From Aquibium carbonis (GTDB lineage: Bacteria; Pseudomonadota; Alphaproteobacteria; Rhizobiales; Rhizobiaceae), in contig NZ_RWKW01000099.1 of the NCBI RefSeq assembly GCF_003970795.1, positions 1-56,492 on the forward strand: a stretch of 56,492 bases of DNA, in the 5' to 3' direction. This document shows positions 1 through 8,596 of this stretch, piece after piece. The position numbers were made by a program, and so were the translations under genes. Under the pieces are notes generated by a model that had not been told where the DNA came from, did no database searches, and worked only from the letters and a program-made list of their open reading frames with translations. Within the stretch, counting starts at the first letter, position 1. The number at the start of each line of letters is the position of its first letter.

Positions 1-735
1 GGCCGGGGCGTCGCGCTCACCGCCGCCGGCGCGCGGCTCCTCGCCACGGCCCGCGCCGTGCTGTCGCAGGCCGAAGCCCTCGCCGACGCGGCGACGGAGG
101 AAGCGAGCAGCCTGACGGGTCGGTTCGCCATCGGCTGCTTTTCCACGCTCGCGCCCTTTCTCCTGCCGGGCATCATGGACCACTTCCAGCGCAGCCATCC
201 GGGGCTGGGGCTCGACATCGCGGAAGCCTCAGCGCCCGATCTCGACGACATGCTGCTGCAGGGTCGGATCGACGTCGCGCTGCTCTACAGCGTCGACGTC
301 TCGCGGCAGCTGGTGTTCGATCCCGTGCATGCCTACCGCCCCTATGTCCTGCTCGGTGCGGGGCATCCCCTCGCCAAGGGACGCAGCGTCCGGCTGGCCG
401 ACCTGGCGGCCGAGCCGCTGGTCCTGCTGGACGTGCATCCGGCGCGCCGGAACACCGAGCAGATCTTCGCCACGCTCGGGGTGACGCCGCGCATCGGCCA
501 CGTGACGACCAATTTCGAGCTCGCGCGGTGCCTCGTCGGCCGCAGGCTCGGCTACTCCGTCCTGTTCCAGAGGCCGGCGCCGACGCTGACCTACGACGGA
601 CAGTCGGTCGTGACGATGGAGATCGAGGAGCGCCTCCCGCCCACCGTCTTCGGCCTTGCCCGGCCGGCGGGGGCGTTTCCCTCGGCCCGCCATGTCGCGC
701 TGCTGAACCATCTGCGCACGACCGCCGGTCCGTGA
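1..735 (+). CDS. LysR-type transcriptional regulator, 5' truncated by window edge
   Basis: The frame is open from base 1 and reads through the linker helix typical of LysR proteins (LTAAGARLLATARAVLSQAE) into a complete effector-binding domain, so the winged-helix DNA-binding part lies outside the window. The visible part is about 244 residues and resembles the type 2 periplasmic-binding fold of CysB/CbbR-like regulators, with the characteristic start GRFAIGCFSTLAPFLLP. A GTG at 58 is an internal codon, not the start. The gene converges on the GntR gene with an 18-bp gap, so its target is probably upstream, outside the window. Effector unknown. Confidence 0.9.
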   Translation, partial: GRGVALTAAGARLLATARAVLSQAEALADAATEEASSLTGRFAIGCFSTLAPFLLPGIMDHFQRSHPGLGLDIAEASAPDLDDMLLQGRIDVALLYSVDVSRQLVFDPVHAYRPYVLLGAGHPLAKGRSVRLADLAAEPLVLLDVHPARRNTEQIFATLGVTPRIGHVTTNFELARCLVGRRLGYSVLFQRPAPTLTYDGQSVVTMEIEERLPPTVFGLARPAGAFPSARHVALLNHLRTTAGP

Positions 736-753
736 CGGGGCGGCGCCCGGCTG

Positions 754-1491
754 TCAGAAATAGTGCGGGTGCTGGTCCCTGATCTTCGCCACCGCCGCCA
801 GCGTGCCGCTCAGATGCGTCCTCACCGCGGCTTCGACCTCGCCCCGGTCCCCCGATGCGATGGCCGACAGGATCGCCTCGTGGTCCCGCAGCACCTGGGC
901 GATCTTGCCGGGATCGGGAAGGTTGAGGCGCCGCAGGCGGTCGATGTGCCCGGACCGGTCGGCGATCACGTGCCACAGCGCGCGCACGCCTGCCGCTTCG
1001 AAGAGCGACAGGTGGAACAGCCGGTCCAGCGTGGTGAATTCCCCGATGTCGCAATCGTCGCCCGCCAGCTTCTGCATCCGCAGGAGCCGCGACGTCGGCC
1101 CCAGCAAGGCGGGGTTCGCGGCCTGCGCCAGCGTCTGGGCAACCTCCAGCTCGACGCTCACCCGCAGGAACTGCGTCTCGCGGGCGTGGGCGACGTCGAT
1201 CTTCGAAACCACCGTGCGCGACTGCGGATAGGAAATGACGAGGCCTTCCTGCTCCAGCTTCTGGATCGCCTCGCGCACCGGCGACTGGCTGACGCCGAAG
1301 CTTCGGGCGATGTCGTTGCGCACCAGGGTCGTGTCGGGAAGCAGGTGAAGCGAGATGATCTGCGCCCGCAACGCCGCATAGACGCGCATGGCCGCAGAGC
1401 CGTGCGCCACGGCTCCCGACGGATTGTCCGCGGCCTTGACGAGCGCGGCCGAAAACGAGCTGACGTTCATGTCGGGCGAAGCCTTCCGCAT
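754..1491 (-). CDS. GntR family regulator, FCD (FadR) subfamily
   Basis: A 245-residue regulator. Residues about 35-100 form the GntR winged helix (VRNDIARSFGVSQSPVREAI is the recognition region). Residues 110-240 form the all-helical FCD ligand domain with the usual metal-binding Asp/His set (LDRLFHLSLFEAAG, DHEAILSAIASGD, RTHLSG). It is the last gene of the dctPQM operon, 15 bp after dctM, so it is probably autoregulated with the transporter. FCD regulators of TRAP operons usually bind the transported acid or its catabolite. The start may instead be the ATG at 1470. A perfect palindrome upstream of dctP (4296-4309) is a possible operator. Confidence 0.88.
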   Translation of the reverse strand: MRKASPDMNVSSFSAALVKAADNPSGAVAHGSAAMRVYAALRAQIISLHLLPDTTLVRNDIARSFGVSQSPVREAIQKLEQEGLVISYPQSRTVVSKIDVAHARETQFLRVSVELEVAQTLAQAANPALLGPTSRLLRMQKLAGDDCDIGEFTTLDRLFHLSLFEAAGVRALWHVIADRSGHIDRLRRLNLPDPGKIAQVLRDHEAILSAIASGDRGEVEAAVRTHLSGTLAAVAKIRDQHPHYF

Positions 1492-1506
1492 GTTTCGGGT
1501 CCCGTT

Positions 1507-2790
1507 CTACATCAGACGGCCGGGCAGGAACAACGACACCGCGGGAACCAGCGCCAGCACCACGAAGAAAACGAGCATGGCGACGAAATAGGGCAGCGCC
1601 GCGCGGGCGAAGGCGGCGGTCTTGACGTCGAGGATGCCGCAGACGGTGAACATGATGACCCCGACCGGCGGGGTGAGACCGCCAAAATTGATCAGCGTCA
1701 CGATCAGGATCCCCATGTGCACCGGATCGAAACCCGCGTTCACCAGCACGGGCAGGACGATCGGGGTGACCAGGAGGATGTTGGCCGCGCCTTCCAGGAA
1801 CATGCCGCTGACGACCAGAAGCACGACCACCAGCAGCAGGACGAGGGCCGGCTCGCTGGTGAGGGACGTGACCAGCTCGGTGATCTGCTGCGGCCCGCGC
1901 TCGATGGTCACGGCGTAGCCGAGGACCGCGGCCATCATGATCAGCAGCATCACCATGCCGAGATCGGAAATCGAGCCCTTCGTCGCCTCGTAGAGCTTCT
2001 CCCAGGTCAGTTCGCGATAGACGAAGAAGCCGATGAAGAGCGCATAGCCGACCAGGAACGCCCCCGCCTCCGTGGCCGTGAAGAGCCCGAAGCGGAAGCC
2101 GACGATGAGGATGACGGGGAAGGCGAGCGCCCAGACGCTGTCCAGAAAGCTCGCCCACACCGCGCGCCAGGACGGGACCTCGGCGAGATCGGCGGCATAG
2201 CCGTTGCGCTTGGCCACCACCCAGGCGGTCGCCATGAGAAGCACCGTCAGCACGAGGCCGGGAACGACGCCCGCCACGAACAGCCGGCCGATCGACACCT
2301 CGTTGATGAAACCGAACAGGATGAGCCCGATGCTCGGTGGAATGGTGGCGGTGATGATCGATCCGAAAGCGAGAACCGCCGCCGTCGCAGCCTTCGAGTA
2401 GCCGCCCTGGGCGATCATGCTCGGCCCCAGCAGACGCGCCTCCATCGAGGCGTCGGCCACGGCCGACCCCGAGATGCCGCCCATCATCAGGCTGAGCAGG
2501 ATCGAGACCTGGCCGAGGCCGCCGGCCATCCAGCCGGTCAGCAGGCGCGCAAAGCGCACGAGCCTTTCGGTGATCCCGGTCGCGTTCATCAGGTTGCCGG
2601 CGAAGATGAAGAAGGGCACCGCGAGCAGCGGAAAGCTCTGCGTGGCCGTCACCATCTTCTGGATGGCGACCGTCGGCGGCATGGTGCCCGTCAGCACGAA
2701 GACCGGGAAGGCCGCCAGCGCCAGCGCGAAGGCCACCGGCATCCCGACCAGGAGGAAGCAGGCGAAAAGCACCGCGATCAGGAGAAGCAT
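1507..2790 (-). CDS. dctM: TRAP transporter large permease (DctM family)
   Basis: A 427-residue integral membrane protein with 12 or more hydrophobic segments, starting MLLLIAVLFACFLLVGMPVA and carrying family motifs such as FFIFAGNLMNATGITERLVR and GGISGSAVADASMEA. It is the ion-coupled translocation subunit that takes substrate from the periplasmic DctP protein into the cytoplasm. Its start lies 2 bp after the dctQ stop. Length and composition are normal for the family. The substrate cannot be read from the sequence; the adjacent lactonase-type gene suggests a sugar acid or a related compound. Confidence 0.95.
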   Translation of the reverse strand: MLLLIAVLFACFLLVGMPVAFALALAAFPVFVLTGTMPPTVAIQKMVTATQSFPLLAVPFFIFAGNLMNATGITERLVRFARLLTGWMAGGLGQVSILLSLMMGGISGSAVADASMEARLLGPSMIAQGGYSKAATAAVLAFGSIITATIPPSIGLILFGFINEVSIGRLFVAGVVPGLVLTVLLMATAWVVAKRNGYAADLAEVPSWRAVWASFLDSVWALAFPVILIVGFRFGLFTATEAGAFLVGYALFIGFFVYRELTWEKLYEATKGSISDLGMVMLLIMMAAVLGYAVTIERGPQQITELVTSLTSEPALVLLLVVVLLVVSGMFLEGAANILLVTPIVLPVLVNAGFDPVHMGILIVTLINFGGLTPPVGVIMFTVCGILDVKTAAFARAALPYFVAMLVFFVVLALVPAVSLFLPGRLM

Positions 2791-2792
2791 GG

Positions 2793-3239
2793 TCAGGCGG
2801 TCCTTCGTGCGAACATGGCAAGAAGCCTGGCAAGCAGCGTGCGGATCATCAGCGCGAACCCCACCACCATGGACGCATGGAACCAGGATCCGGGAATCTG
2901 CAGGGCGCCGTCGAGCCGCGCATGCATCAGCAGCGTGTTGCGCCAGGCATAGGGGATCAGGAAGACCAGCAGCGCGACGATGACGAGAAGATTGACGACC
3001 TCGACCATCTGGCCGACGCGCGGCGGCACGTTGTCCTTCACGATCTGAAGGCCGAAATGCCGTTCATCCTGAAGCGCGAGGTCGATGGCGAGAATGCACA
3101 GCCACAGAAACAGAAGCTGCGCGATCTCGACGGACCAGATGATGGGCACGCCCATCGCGCGGGTGATGGCGGCCAGTCCGACCAGCACCACCACCGCGCA
3201 CAACAGGAGGGCGGCACATGCGAATTCCACGCGTCTCAA
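2793..3239 (-). CDS. dctQ: TRAP transporter small permease (DctQ family)
   Basis: A 148-residue protein with four predicted membrane segments, the DctQ architecture; the stretch WSVEIAQLLFLWLCILAIDL is typical. It partners DctM as the small membrane subunit. No ATG fits the conserved N-terminus: the frame starts at TTG 3239, preceded by a G-rich run, with an in-frame GTG three codons later as alternative. The gap to the dctP stop is about 49 bp and the gap to dctM is 2 bp, as expected for a dctPQM operon. Confidence 0.92.
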   Translation of the reverse strand: MRRVEFACAALLLCAVVVLVGLAAITRAMGVPIIWSVEIAQLLFLWLCILAIDLALQDERHFGLQIVKDNVPPRVGQMVEVVNLLVIVALLVFLIPYAWRNTLLMHARLDGALQIPGSWFHASMVVGFALMIRTLLARLLAMFARRTA

Positions 3240-3288
3240 ACGGTAGCCCCCCGACTTGGCCTCGATCGTTCGCCCGGGCGTCGGTCGC

Positions 3289-4269
3289 TCAGCGGCCGAG
3301 CACCTTGTTGACCGAAGCGACCTCCGCGTTGAGGTTCAGCATGTCGTACACGCCGGCGACCGCGGATTTGAAGGGCGCAAGGTCGACGTCCGAGACCGAT
3401 ACACCGGACGCCGCGACGTCGGCCAGCGACTTCTCGCCCAGCTCGATGGTCAGGCGCGACGCGTAGCGGCCGCTTTCGACCGCAAGGTCGCGCACGATCG
3501 CCTGGTTCTCGGGCGAGATCTGGTCCCAGGCTTCCGCGCTCACCACCAGCGCCGTGACCAGCTGGATGTGGCCGGTCTTGGTGACGTTCTTGACCACCTC
3601 GTAGAGCTTGGCGCCGGTGATCGCGGTCGGCTGGGCTTCGGCGGCATCGAGCGCGCCGAGCTGCAGCGCCGAATAGACTTCGCCCCAGGCCATCGGCGTC
3701 GGTTCGGCCCCCATGGCGCGGATGGTCTCGATCCAGACCGGCGCGCCGATGGTGCGCATGCGCACGCCAGCCAGGTCCGCCGGCGTCGAAACGGGTTTCT
3801 GCGTCAAAAGGTGGCGCGGCCCCTGGTACCAGTTCGACGCCAGCATCATCAGGCCCGACTTCTCCTTCAGCGCGTCGCCCCAGGCGAGATAGTCGGCCGA
3901 CAGCGCGAAGGTGTCGGCCTGCTCGTAGGTGTCGAACAGGAACGGCGCCGACATGATGGCCAGCGACGGGACGAAGCTGGACAGCCGGGCGACGTCGGTC
4001 ACCGTGCCGACATTGGCGCCCGCGCGGGCCTGGTCGATCATCTCGGTCGTGTCGCCGAGCTGCGAGTTGTGGAACACCTCGATCCGCACCTCGCCCTTCG
4101 TCGCGGCTTCCACCTCCGCCTTGAATTTCTCCAGCCCTTGCCCCATCGGGTCCATCGGGGCCAGCACGGTCCCGATCCGCAGCATGGTCTCCGCCACGGC
4201 GGGCGCACTGCCGGCGCACATCGTCATCACCGCGGCGCACAGGCCAAGGCTTCTCATCAGCGTCTTCAT
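3289..4269 (-). CDS. dctP: TRAP transporter substrate-binding protein (DctP family)
   Basis: A 326-residue exported binding protein. The N-terminus is a Sec signal peptide with probable cleavage after APAVA (about residue 26). The rest is the DctP two-lobe fold, including the LAGVRMRTIGAPVW block whose arginine usually pairs with the substrate carboxylate and the PMAWGEVYSALQLGALDAAE block. It is the first gene of the dctPQM-gntR operon, with a strong GGGAGG ribosome-binding site before the ATG. The palindrome ACTAATATATTAGT lies 26 bp upstream of the start. It probably binds an organic or sugar acid. Confidence 0.94.
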   Translation of the reverse strand: MKTLMRSLGLCAAVMTMCAGSAPAVAETMLRIGTVLAPMDPMGQGLEKFKAEVEAATKGEVRIEVFHNSQLGDTTEMIDQARAGANVGTVTDVARLSSFVPSLAIMSAPFLFDTYEQADTFALSADYLAWGDALKEKSGLMMLASNWYQGPRHLLTQKPVSTPADLAGVRMRTIGAPVWIETIRAMGAEPTPMAWGEVYSALQLGALDAAEAQPTAITGAKLYEVVKNVTKTGHIQLVTALVVSAEAWDQISPENQAIVRDLAVESGRYASRLTIELGEKSLADVAASGVSVSDVDLAPFKSAVAGVYDMLNLNAEVASVNKVLGR

Positions 4270-4295
4270 TCGTTCCTCCCTCGGGTAGCTCGCAC

Positions 4296-4309
4296 ACTAA
4301 TATATTAGT
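4296..4309. promoter_or_regulatory. Perfect 14-bp AT-rich palindrome, candidate operator
   Basis: ACTAATATATTAGT is a perfect inverted repeat in the divergent gap between the dctP operon and the SMP-30 gene, and is strikingly AT-rich for this DNA. It overlaps the likely 5' leader of dctP. The obvious candidate ligand is the FCD-GntR protein encoded at the end of the operon; that link is inferred from position only. Confidence 0.55.
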
Positions 4310-4362
4310 TGCAGGGGAGTCCTACTTAGTCTAGGCGTCGCGTGTCAAGGGGCGATCGGACG

Positions 4363-5262
4363 ATGATGCCGGCGGACGAAACGAGGCGCGGGGTGTTGAG
4401 AAGACTGGACGTGCCGTTCGCCATGGCGAGCGGGGAAGGGTCTCTTCTCGGCGAGAGCCCCTTCTGGGACCGGCGGGACAGCGTGTGGTGGGTCGACATC
4501 GAAGGACGGAAACTCCTCAGGACGAGGCTTTCGACCGGCGAAACCAGACACTGGACCACGCCCGAGATGCCGGGCTTCGTCGTCCTGGCGGCGCCGGACG
4601 AACCGATGGTCGGGATGGAGCGGGGGATCTATGCCTTTTCCTGCGCACGGGAGCGGTTCGAACGCATCCTGCCCTTTGACGGCCTGGGCCAGCGCTTCAA
4701 CGACGCGACCGTCGATGCGACCGGGCGGCTCTGGGTGTCGACCATGGCGCTGGATGCCGCGCCGGGACGCGGCGCGATCCACGTCGTGACGGCGGAACTT
4801 GCCTTGAACACCGTGTTCGATGGCCTCACCACCCCCAACGGGCTTGCCGTCGACGTGACCGCAGCCCGGCTTTACCTGTCGGATTCCCATCCCGACGCCC
4901 GGACGATCTGGACCGCCGCGTGCGACGGCGCGGCCGGCCTCGTCGGTCCCCGCACCGTCTTCGCCTCGATGCGCGACATGGCGGGCCGTCCCGACGGGGC
5001 GGCGCTGGGCGCCGACGGCGCCACCTACTGGATCGCCGCCGTCGACGGAGGCGCGCTCTGCGGCTTCTCCAGACAGGGCGTCTTGCACAGCACCGTGCCG
5101 CTGCCCTTCATCGCGCCGACCAAGCTCGCCTTCGTCGACGGTGGGCTGGTCGTCACCGCCAAGGCGCAGGGCGGCCATGGCGGCCAGATGGCCATCGCGA
5201 CCGGCCTGCCGCCCGACCTTCGTGGTCCCGCCGTCGCGTTCTGGCAGGCCGGCCGGCGCTGA
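4363..5262 (+). CDS. SMP-30/gluconolactonase family lactone hydrolase
   Basis: About 299 residues from the tandem ATG at 4363. It is a six-bladed beta-propeller of the SMP-30/regucalcin/LRE-like family, hydrolysing sugar or other lactones. The metal-site residues are visible: E31 in LGESPFWD, N159 in TTPNGLAVD and D211 in GRPDGAALG, with N113 in RFNDATVD as substrate/metal neighbour. It diverges from the TRAP operon across a 93-bp gap with a palindrome, so lactone opening and transport of the acid are probably coregulated. A downstream ATG at 4423 would still leave the fold intact. The exact lactone is unknown. Confidence 0.88.
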   Translation: MMPADETRRGVLRRLDVPFAMASGEGSLLGESPFWDRRDSVWWVDIEGRKLLRTRLSTGETRHWTTPEMPGFVVLAAPDEPMVGMERGIYAFSCARERFERILPFDGLGQRFNDATVDATGRLWVSTMALDAAPGRGAIHVVTAELALNTVFDGLTTPNGLAVDVTAARLYLSDSHPDARTIWTAACDGAAGLVGPRTVFASMRDMAGRPDGAALGADGATYWIAAVDGGALCGFSRQGVLHSTVPLPFIAPTKLAFVDGGLVVTAKAQGGHGGQMAIATGLPPDLRGPAVAFWQAGRR

Positions 5263-5282
5263 CCTGTCGACCGAGCCGCCCG

Positions 5283-6050
5283 TCAGCCCGCGTGGTTCAG
5301 GCCGGCGATGGCCTCGAGCAGGCCCGGCTTGCCGATCGCGAAGCGGAGTTTCGCGTCGAGCGGCGTGGTCGACCAGTCCAGCGTCGAACCGGCGCCGAGC
5401 GCGACGAGGATCGGATAGGCGGCCATCACGTCCCAGCTGGATTCGCCGTAGCCGACATAGCCGTCGACTTCGCCGGTCGCGACTTCCAGCATCGAGATCG
5501 TGGCCGAGTTGCAGCATCGAAAGCTGATGCGCGCGTCGCACATCAGCAACCGCAACATCGCGAGCCGGTCCGCCTCGGGAACCGCGCGGCCGAGCCCCAC
5601 GCCCACCGAGGCCTTGCGCTGGTCGTAGGACGACAGCGGCGCCAGCGCCTTCGCGTTCAGGGTCGGCCACGCCGACGCGCCGCCGGCGAGCGTCATCCCC
5701 ATCACCGGGGCATGAACCACGCCGAGCACCGGACGCCCGGCCTCGTAGAGCCCGATGGAGACCGCCCATTGCGCGCCGCCGCGGACGAAGTTGAACGTTC
5801 CGTCGATGGGATCGATCACCCACACGCGTCCGGAGGTGCCGTCCACGGCGCTTCCCTCTTCGCCGAAGATGCCGTCGTCCGGATATCTCGCCTGCAGCCG
5901 GGCGACCACGTGCCGTTCGACCGCCCGGTCGGCGACCGTCACGAGATCGAGGTGCCCCTTGGATTCCACGGCGTCCGCCGACAGCCGGCCGAAATGGGAA
6001 AGGGCGAGCGCGCCCGCCTCCTGGGCGAGTTCGGTGAGAAAATCGAGCAT
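5283..6050 (-). CDS. Inositol monophosphatase family phosphatase
   Basis: A 255-residue Mg-dependent phosphatase. Family motifs are in order: VTVAD (D41), GEEGS (E64-E65), WVIDPIDGTFNFVRG (D80, D83) and a C-terminal SSWDVMAAYPI. Members dephosphorylate inositol-1-phosphate, histidinol phosphate, fructose bisphosphate or similar. Here it is the last gene of a seven-gene operon, 21 bp after a metallophosphoesterase and downstream of an ABC importer. The context suggests it removes the final phosphate from an imported phosphorylated polyol rather than serving housekeeping. It converges on the SMP-30 gene with a 20-bp gap. Confidence 0.9.
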   Translation of the reverse strand: MLDFLTELAQEAGALALSHFGRLSADAVESKGHLDLVTVADRAVERHVVARLQARYPDDGIFGEEGSAVDGTSGRVWVIDPIDGTFNFVRGGAQWAVSIGLYEAGRPVLGVVHAPVMGMTLAGGASAWPTLNAKALAPLSSYDQRKASVGVGLGRAVPEADRLAMLRLLMCDARISFRCCNSATISMLEVATGEVDGYVGYGESSWDVMAAYPILVALGAGSTLDWSTTPLDAKLRFAIGKPGLLEAIAGLNHAG

Positions 6051-6071
6051 GTCTGCCTGTCAGATGGGAGT

Positions 6072-6845
6072 TCAGAAGGAAACGAAACGGCGCTGGATGA
6101 CGTGCGTGCCGGTGCCGTCGACGATGTGGATGCGGTAGGCGAAGGGTTCGTCGGACAGCGGCGGCTGGCGCTCGGCATCGATCTCGAGCGCGAACTGGAA
6201 CGCCGTGCTGGTTGCCACCGAGACCAGGCTCCTGTCCCACAGGCACTGGATCGGCCGATGGAGATGGCCGCAAAGAATGTGCGCCGGCCGCTCCAGGCCC
6301 GCGAGGATGGCGCGCAGTTCGGCATTGCCTTCGATGAGGATGGCGTCGTCGAGGACGCCCGTCGCGGTGGGACAGGGCGGATGATGGATCAGCAGGAACG
6401 TGTCGCCCTCGAACGGCCGGGACAGCTTGCCGGCAATCCAGTCGAGCCTGGCCGGGCAAAGGCGTCCGCCCACTTCGCCGGCCGACAGGCTGTCGAGCGC
6501 CAGGAAGCGCGTCGATCCCAGGACAGCCTCGTGATGGAGGAAGAAGGGGTCTTCGTAGGCGGCCGCGTCGAAGGCCGCGCGCATCGGAACGCGGAGGTCG
6601 TGATTGCCCGGCACCGCGAGCACGGGAACGTCGAGCGGCGCGAGCAGGTCGCGAACGAGCGCGTAGTCGGCCTCCTCGCCATCATCGGTCAGGTCGCCGG
6701 TTATCGCCACCACGTCGATCTTCGGCGCGAGGGCGGCGACGTCCGCGACGAGCGCTCGGGCCCGCGAAACGGCATCGCCGCGCACGAGCCCCCTGCCGGT
6801 AGGGTCGACGAGGACGTGGAGGTCCGAGAGATGGGCGATGCGCAA
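6072..6845 (-). CDS. Class III metallophosphoesterase (CpdA/GpdQ-like phosphodiesterase)
   Basis: A 257-residue calcineurin-fold phosphoesterase with a full dinuclear metal set: D8-x-H10 (SDLH), D51 (GDLTDDG), N81-H82 (GNHD), H154/H155 (LIHHPP) and GHLHRP (H194, H196). The family includes the cAMP phosphodiesterase CpdA and the glycerophosphodiesterase GpdQ. The start is TTG at 6845, supported by AGAGGA 8 nt upstream and by conservation from residue 2 (RIAHLSDLH). It sits between the ABC permease genes and the IMPase gene in one operon, which favours a role on an imported phosphodiester. Substrate not proven. Confidence 0.9.
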   Translation of the reverse strand: MRIAHLSDLHVLVDPTGRGLVRGDAVSRARALVADVAALAPKIDVVAITGDLTDDGEEADYALVRDLLAPLDVPVLAVPGNHDLRVPMRAAFDAAAYEDPFFLHHEAVLGSTRFLALDSLSAGEVGGRLCPARLDWIAGKLSRPFEGDTFLLIHHPPCPTATGVLDDAILIEGNAELRAILAGLERPAHILCGHLHRPIQCLWDRSLVSVATSTAFQFALEIDAERQPPLSDEPFAYRIHIVDGTGTHVIQRRFVSF

Positions 6846-6872
6846 GGTGTATGTCCTCTGGCTGGAACGGTC

Positions 6873-7697
6873 TCAGCGAATGCCGGACCGCATGAAGCTT
6901 TGCACGAACTGGCGTTGGAAGAGCAGGAAGGCGACCAGCAGCGGCCCGATCGAGACCAGCGTGGCGGCGGTGATGGTGGGCCAGTCGATGCCCTGCTCGA
7001 CGGTGGAGAAGATCCCGAGCCCGACCGTGATCGGTCTGGTCGAGACAGAGTTGGTCACGATCAGGGGCCAGAGGAAATTGTTCCAGTGATAGGCCACCAT
7101 CACCAGCCCGTAGGCGAGATAGGTCGGCCGGGCCAGCGGCACGTAGACGCGCAGGAGCACCTGGATCGGCCCGGCGCCTTCCATCCGGGCGGCCTCGTCG
7201 AGCTCCTTGGGGACGCTCTTGAACGCCTGCCTGAACAGGAAGATGCCGAACGCCGAGGCGAGGTAGGGGAGCGCGATGGCCAGCATCGTATCCATCACCC
7301 CCAGCGACGCGATGGTGCTGTAGTTCCGCACCAGAAGCACCTCCGGCATCACCATCAGCTGGATCAGGAACAGCATGAACAGCCATTCCGAACCGCGGAA
7401 CGGATAGACCGCGAAGGCGTAGGCGGCCATGGTGCACACCACGAACTGGGCGATGACCACGAACACCACCAGCCCGATCGTGTTGAGGAAATAGCGGTCG
7501 AAGGGCGCTGCGTTCCAGACCCGGACGAAATTGTCCAGCGTGAGCGGCGCGAACAGGTCGAAGCGCGCGGCATAGAGCGGCGGGTGGATGGCGGTCCACA
7601 CTGCGTAGAGCAAGGGCAGCACCCAGAGCAGGGCGAGCGCCCACGCGACGACATTGATCGCCAGACGGGTCGTCGCTGATCGCCGGTCGACGCTCAT
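6873..7697 (-). CDS. ABC importer permease, MalG/UgpE type
   Basis: A 274-residue inner-membrane protein with six hydrophobic segments and the cytoplasmic EAA loop (KELDEAARMEGAGPIQVLLR), the docking site for the ATPase. It is the second permease of a carbohydrate/glycerol-phosphate type (CUT1) importer. The start ATG at 7697 overlaps the stop of the first permease by 4 bp (ATGA), which fixes it over upstream in-frame alternatives. The motif YHWNNFLWPLIVT near the C-terminus is typical of UgpE/MalG. Confidence 0.93.
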   Translation of the reverse strand: MSVDRRSATTRLAINVVAWALALLWVLPLLYAVWTAIHPPLYAARFDLFAPLTLDNFVRVWNAAPFDRYFLNTIGLVVFVVIAQFVVCTMAAYAFAVYPFRGSEWLFMLFLIQLMVMPEVLLVRNYSTIASLGVMDTMLAIALPYLASAFGIFLFRQAFKSVPKELDEAARMEGAGPIQVLLRVYVPLARPTYLAYGLVMVAYHWNNFLWPLIVTNSVSTRPITVGLGIFSTVEQGIDWPTITAATLVSIGPLLVAFLLFQRQFVQSFMRSGIR

Positions 7698-8569
7698 CGG
7701 TAGAAGATCCTGCGGTCTGCATAGCCGAACTGGACGAGCGCGATCAGCGCCAGGATCGCCAGCAGCACCACGCTGAGCGTCGCCGCGTAGGCCGTGTCCC
7801 AGAAGCCGAAAGCGACCTGGTAGATGTAGTGCAGCAGCAGCTGGGTGGAATTGTCCGGCCCGCCTCTGGTCATCGCGATGATGTGGTCGACCAGCCGAAA
7901 GGCCTCGATGACGGCGTTGACCGAAATGAACAGCGTCGTCGGCATCAGGAGCGGCAGGATCACGCGGCGAAGCTGCTGCCAGTAGGTCGCCCCCTCCATT
8001 TCGGCCGCTTCCAGCAGGGACGGCGGGATCTGCTGCAGGGCGGCGAGATAGAAGATCATGAAGAACCCGGCGCATTTCCAGACGGTGATGACGATGATCG
8101 CCCACAAGGCGGTGTCGGGATTGCCGAGCCAGTTGTTGCCGCCCCGCCCGAAATGGCCCAGCACCTGGTCGATGAGGCCGTAGTCGGGCGCGTAGAAGAA
8201 CATCCAGATGTTGGCGACGGCGATCATCGGCAGCACGGTCGGGGTGAAATAGGCGAGCCGGACGAAGCCGCGCCCTGCGATCCGGGCGTTGACCAGCAGC
8301 GCCATCGCCAGCGCCAGCCCCATCGAACAGGGGATGATCACCGCCGCATAGATCATGTTGTTGACGATCGCCTTGCGGAACACCGGATCGGCCAGCATCG
8401 TCTCGTAGTTGGCGAGGCCGACGAAGCGTGCCGGCCTGCGCCCGCGAGGCGTGGAAAAGAAGCTGTCGATGATGGTCGCGACCGTGGGATAGTAGGTGAA
8501 GGCAACGAGCAGCACCACCGCGGGAAGCAGCAGGAGCATGCTGTAGGTCAGGTTGCGCGAGACTTTCAC
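7694..8569 (-). CDS. ABC importer permease, MalF/UgpA type
   Basis: A 291-residue permease with six membrane segments and an EAA loop (PPSLLEAAEMEGATYWQQLR). It pairs with the MalG/UgpE-type protein encoded immediately downstream, with a 4-bp ATGA overlap. The start is a GTG at 8569. It lies 27 bp after the binding-protein gene. Stretches such as TRGGPDNSTQLLLHYIYQVAF are characteristic of UgpA/MalF proteins. It forms half of the transmembrane channel. Confidence 0.93.
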   Translation of the reverse strand: MKVSRNLTYSMLLLLPAVVLLVAFTYYPTVATIIDSFFSTPRGRRPARFVGLANYETMLADPVFRKAIVNNMIYAAVIIPCSMGLALAMALLVNARIAGRGFVRLAYFTPTVLPMIAVANIWMFFYAPDYGLIDQVLGHFGRGGNNWLGNPDTALWAIIVITVWKCAGFFMIFYLAALQQIPPSLLEAAEMEGATYWQQLRRVILPLLMPTTLFISVNAVIEAFRLVDHIIAMTRGGPDNSTQLLLHYIYQVAFGFWDTAYAATLSVVLLAILALIALVQFGYADRRIFYR

Positions 8570-8596
8570 CGGACTATCCCTGCGGTCGCGACGTCA

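Noticed and set aside
58-60. GTG at 58 as the LysR start
   Set aside because: The reading frame continues to base 1 with typical LysR linker sequence, so the codon is internal and the gene is cut by the window edge.
173-2833. Long open frame (886 codons) on the minus strand across the LysR and GntR/dctM genes, and similar long antisense frames elsewhere (for example 4920-7679, 13580-16129)
   Set aside because: They are frameshadow reading frames of high-GC coding DNA: rich in Arg, Ala, Gly and Pro, with no family motifs, and fully covered by genes with clear domains in another frame.
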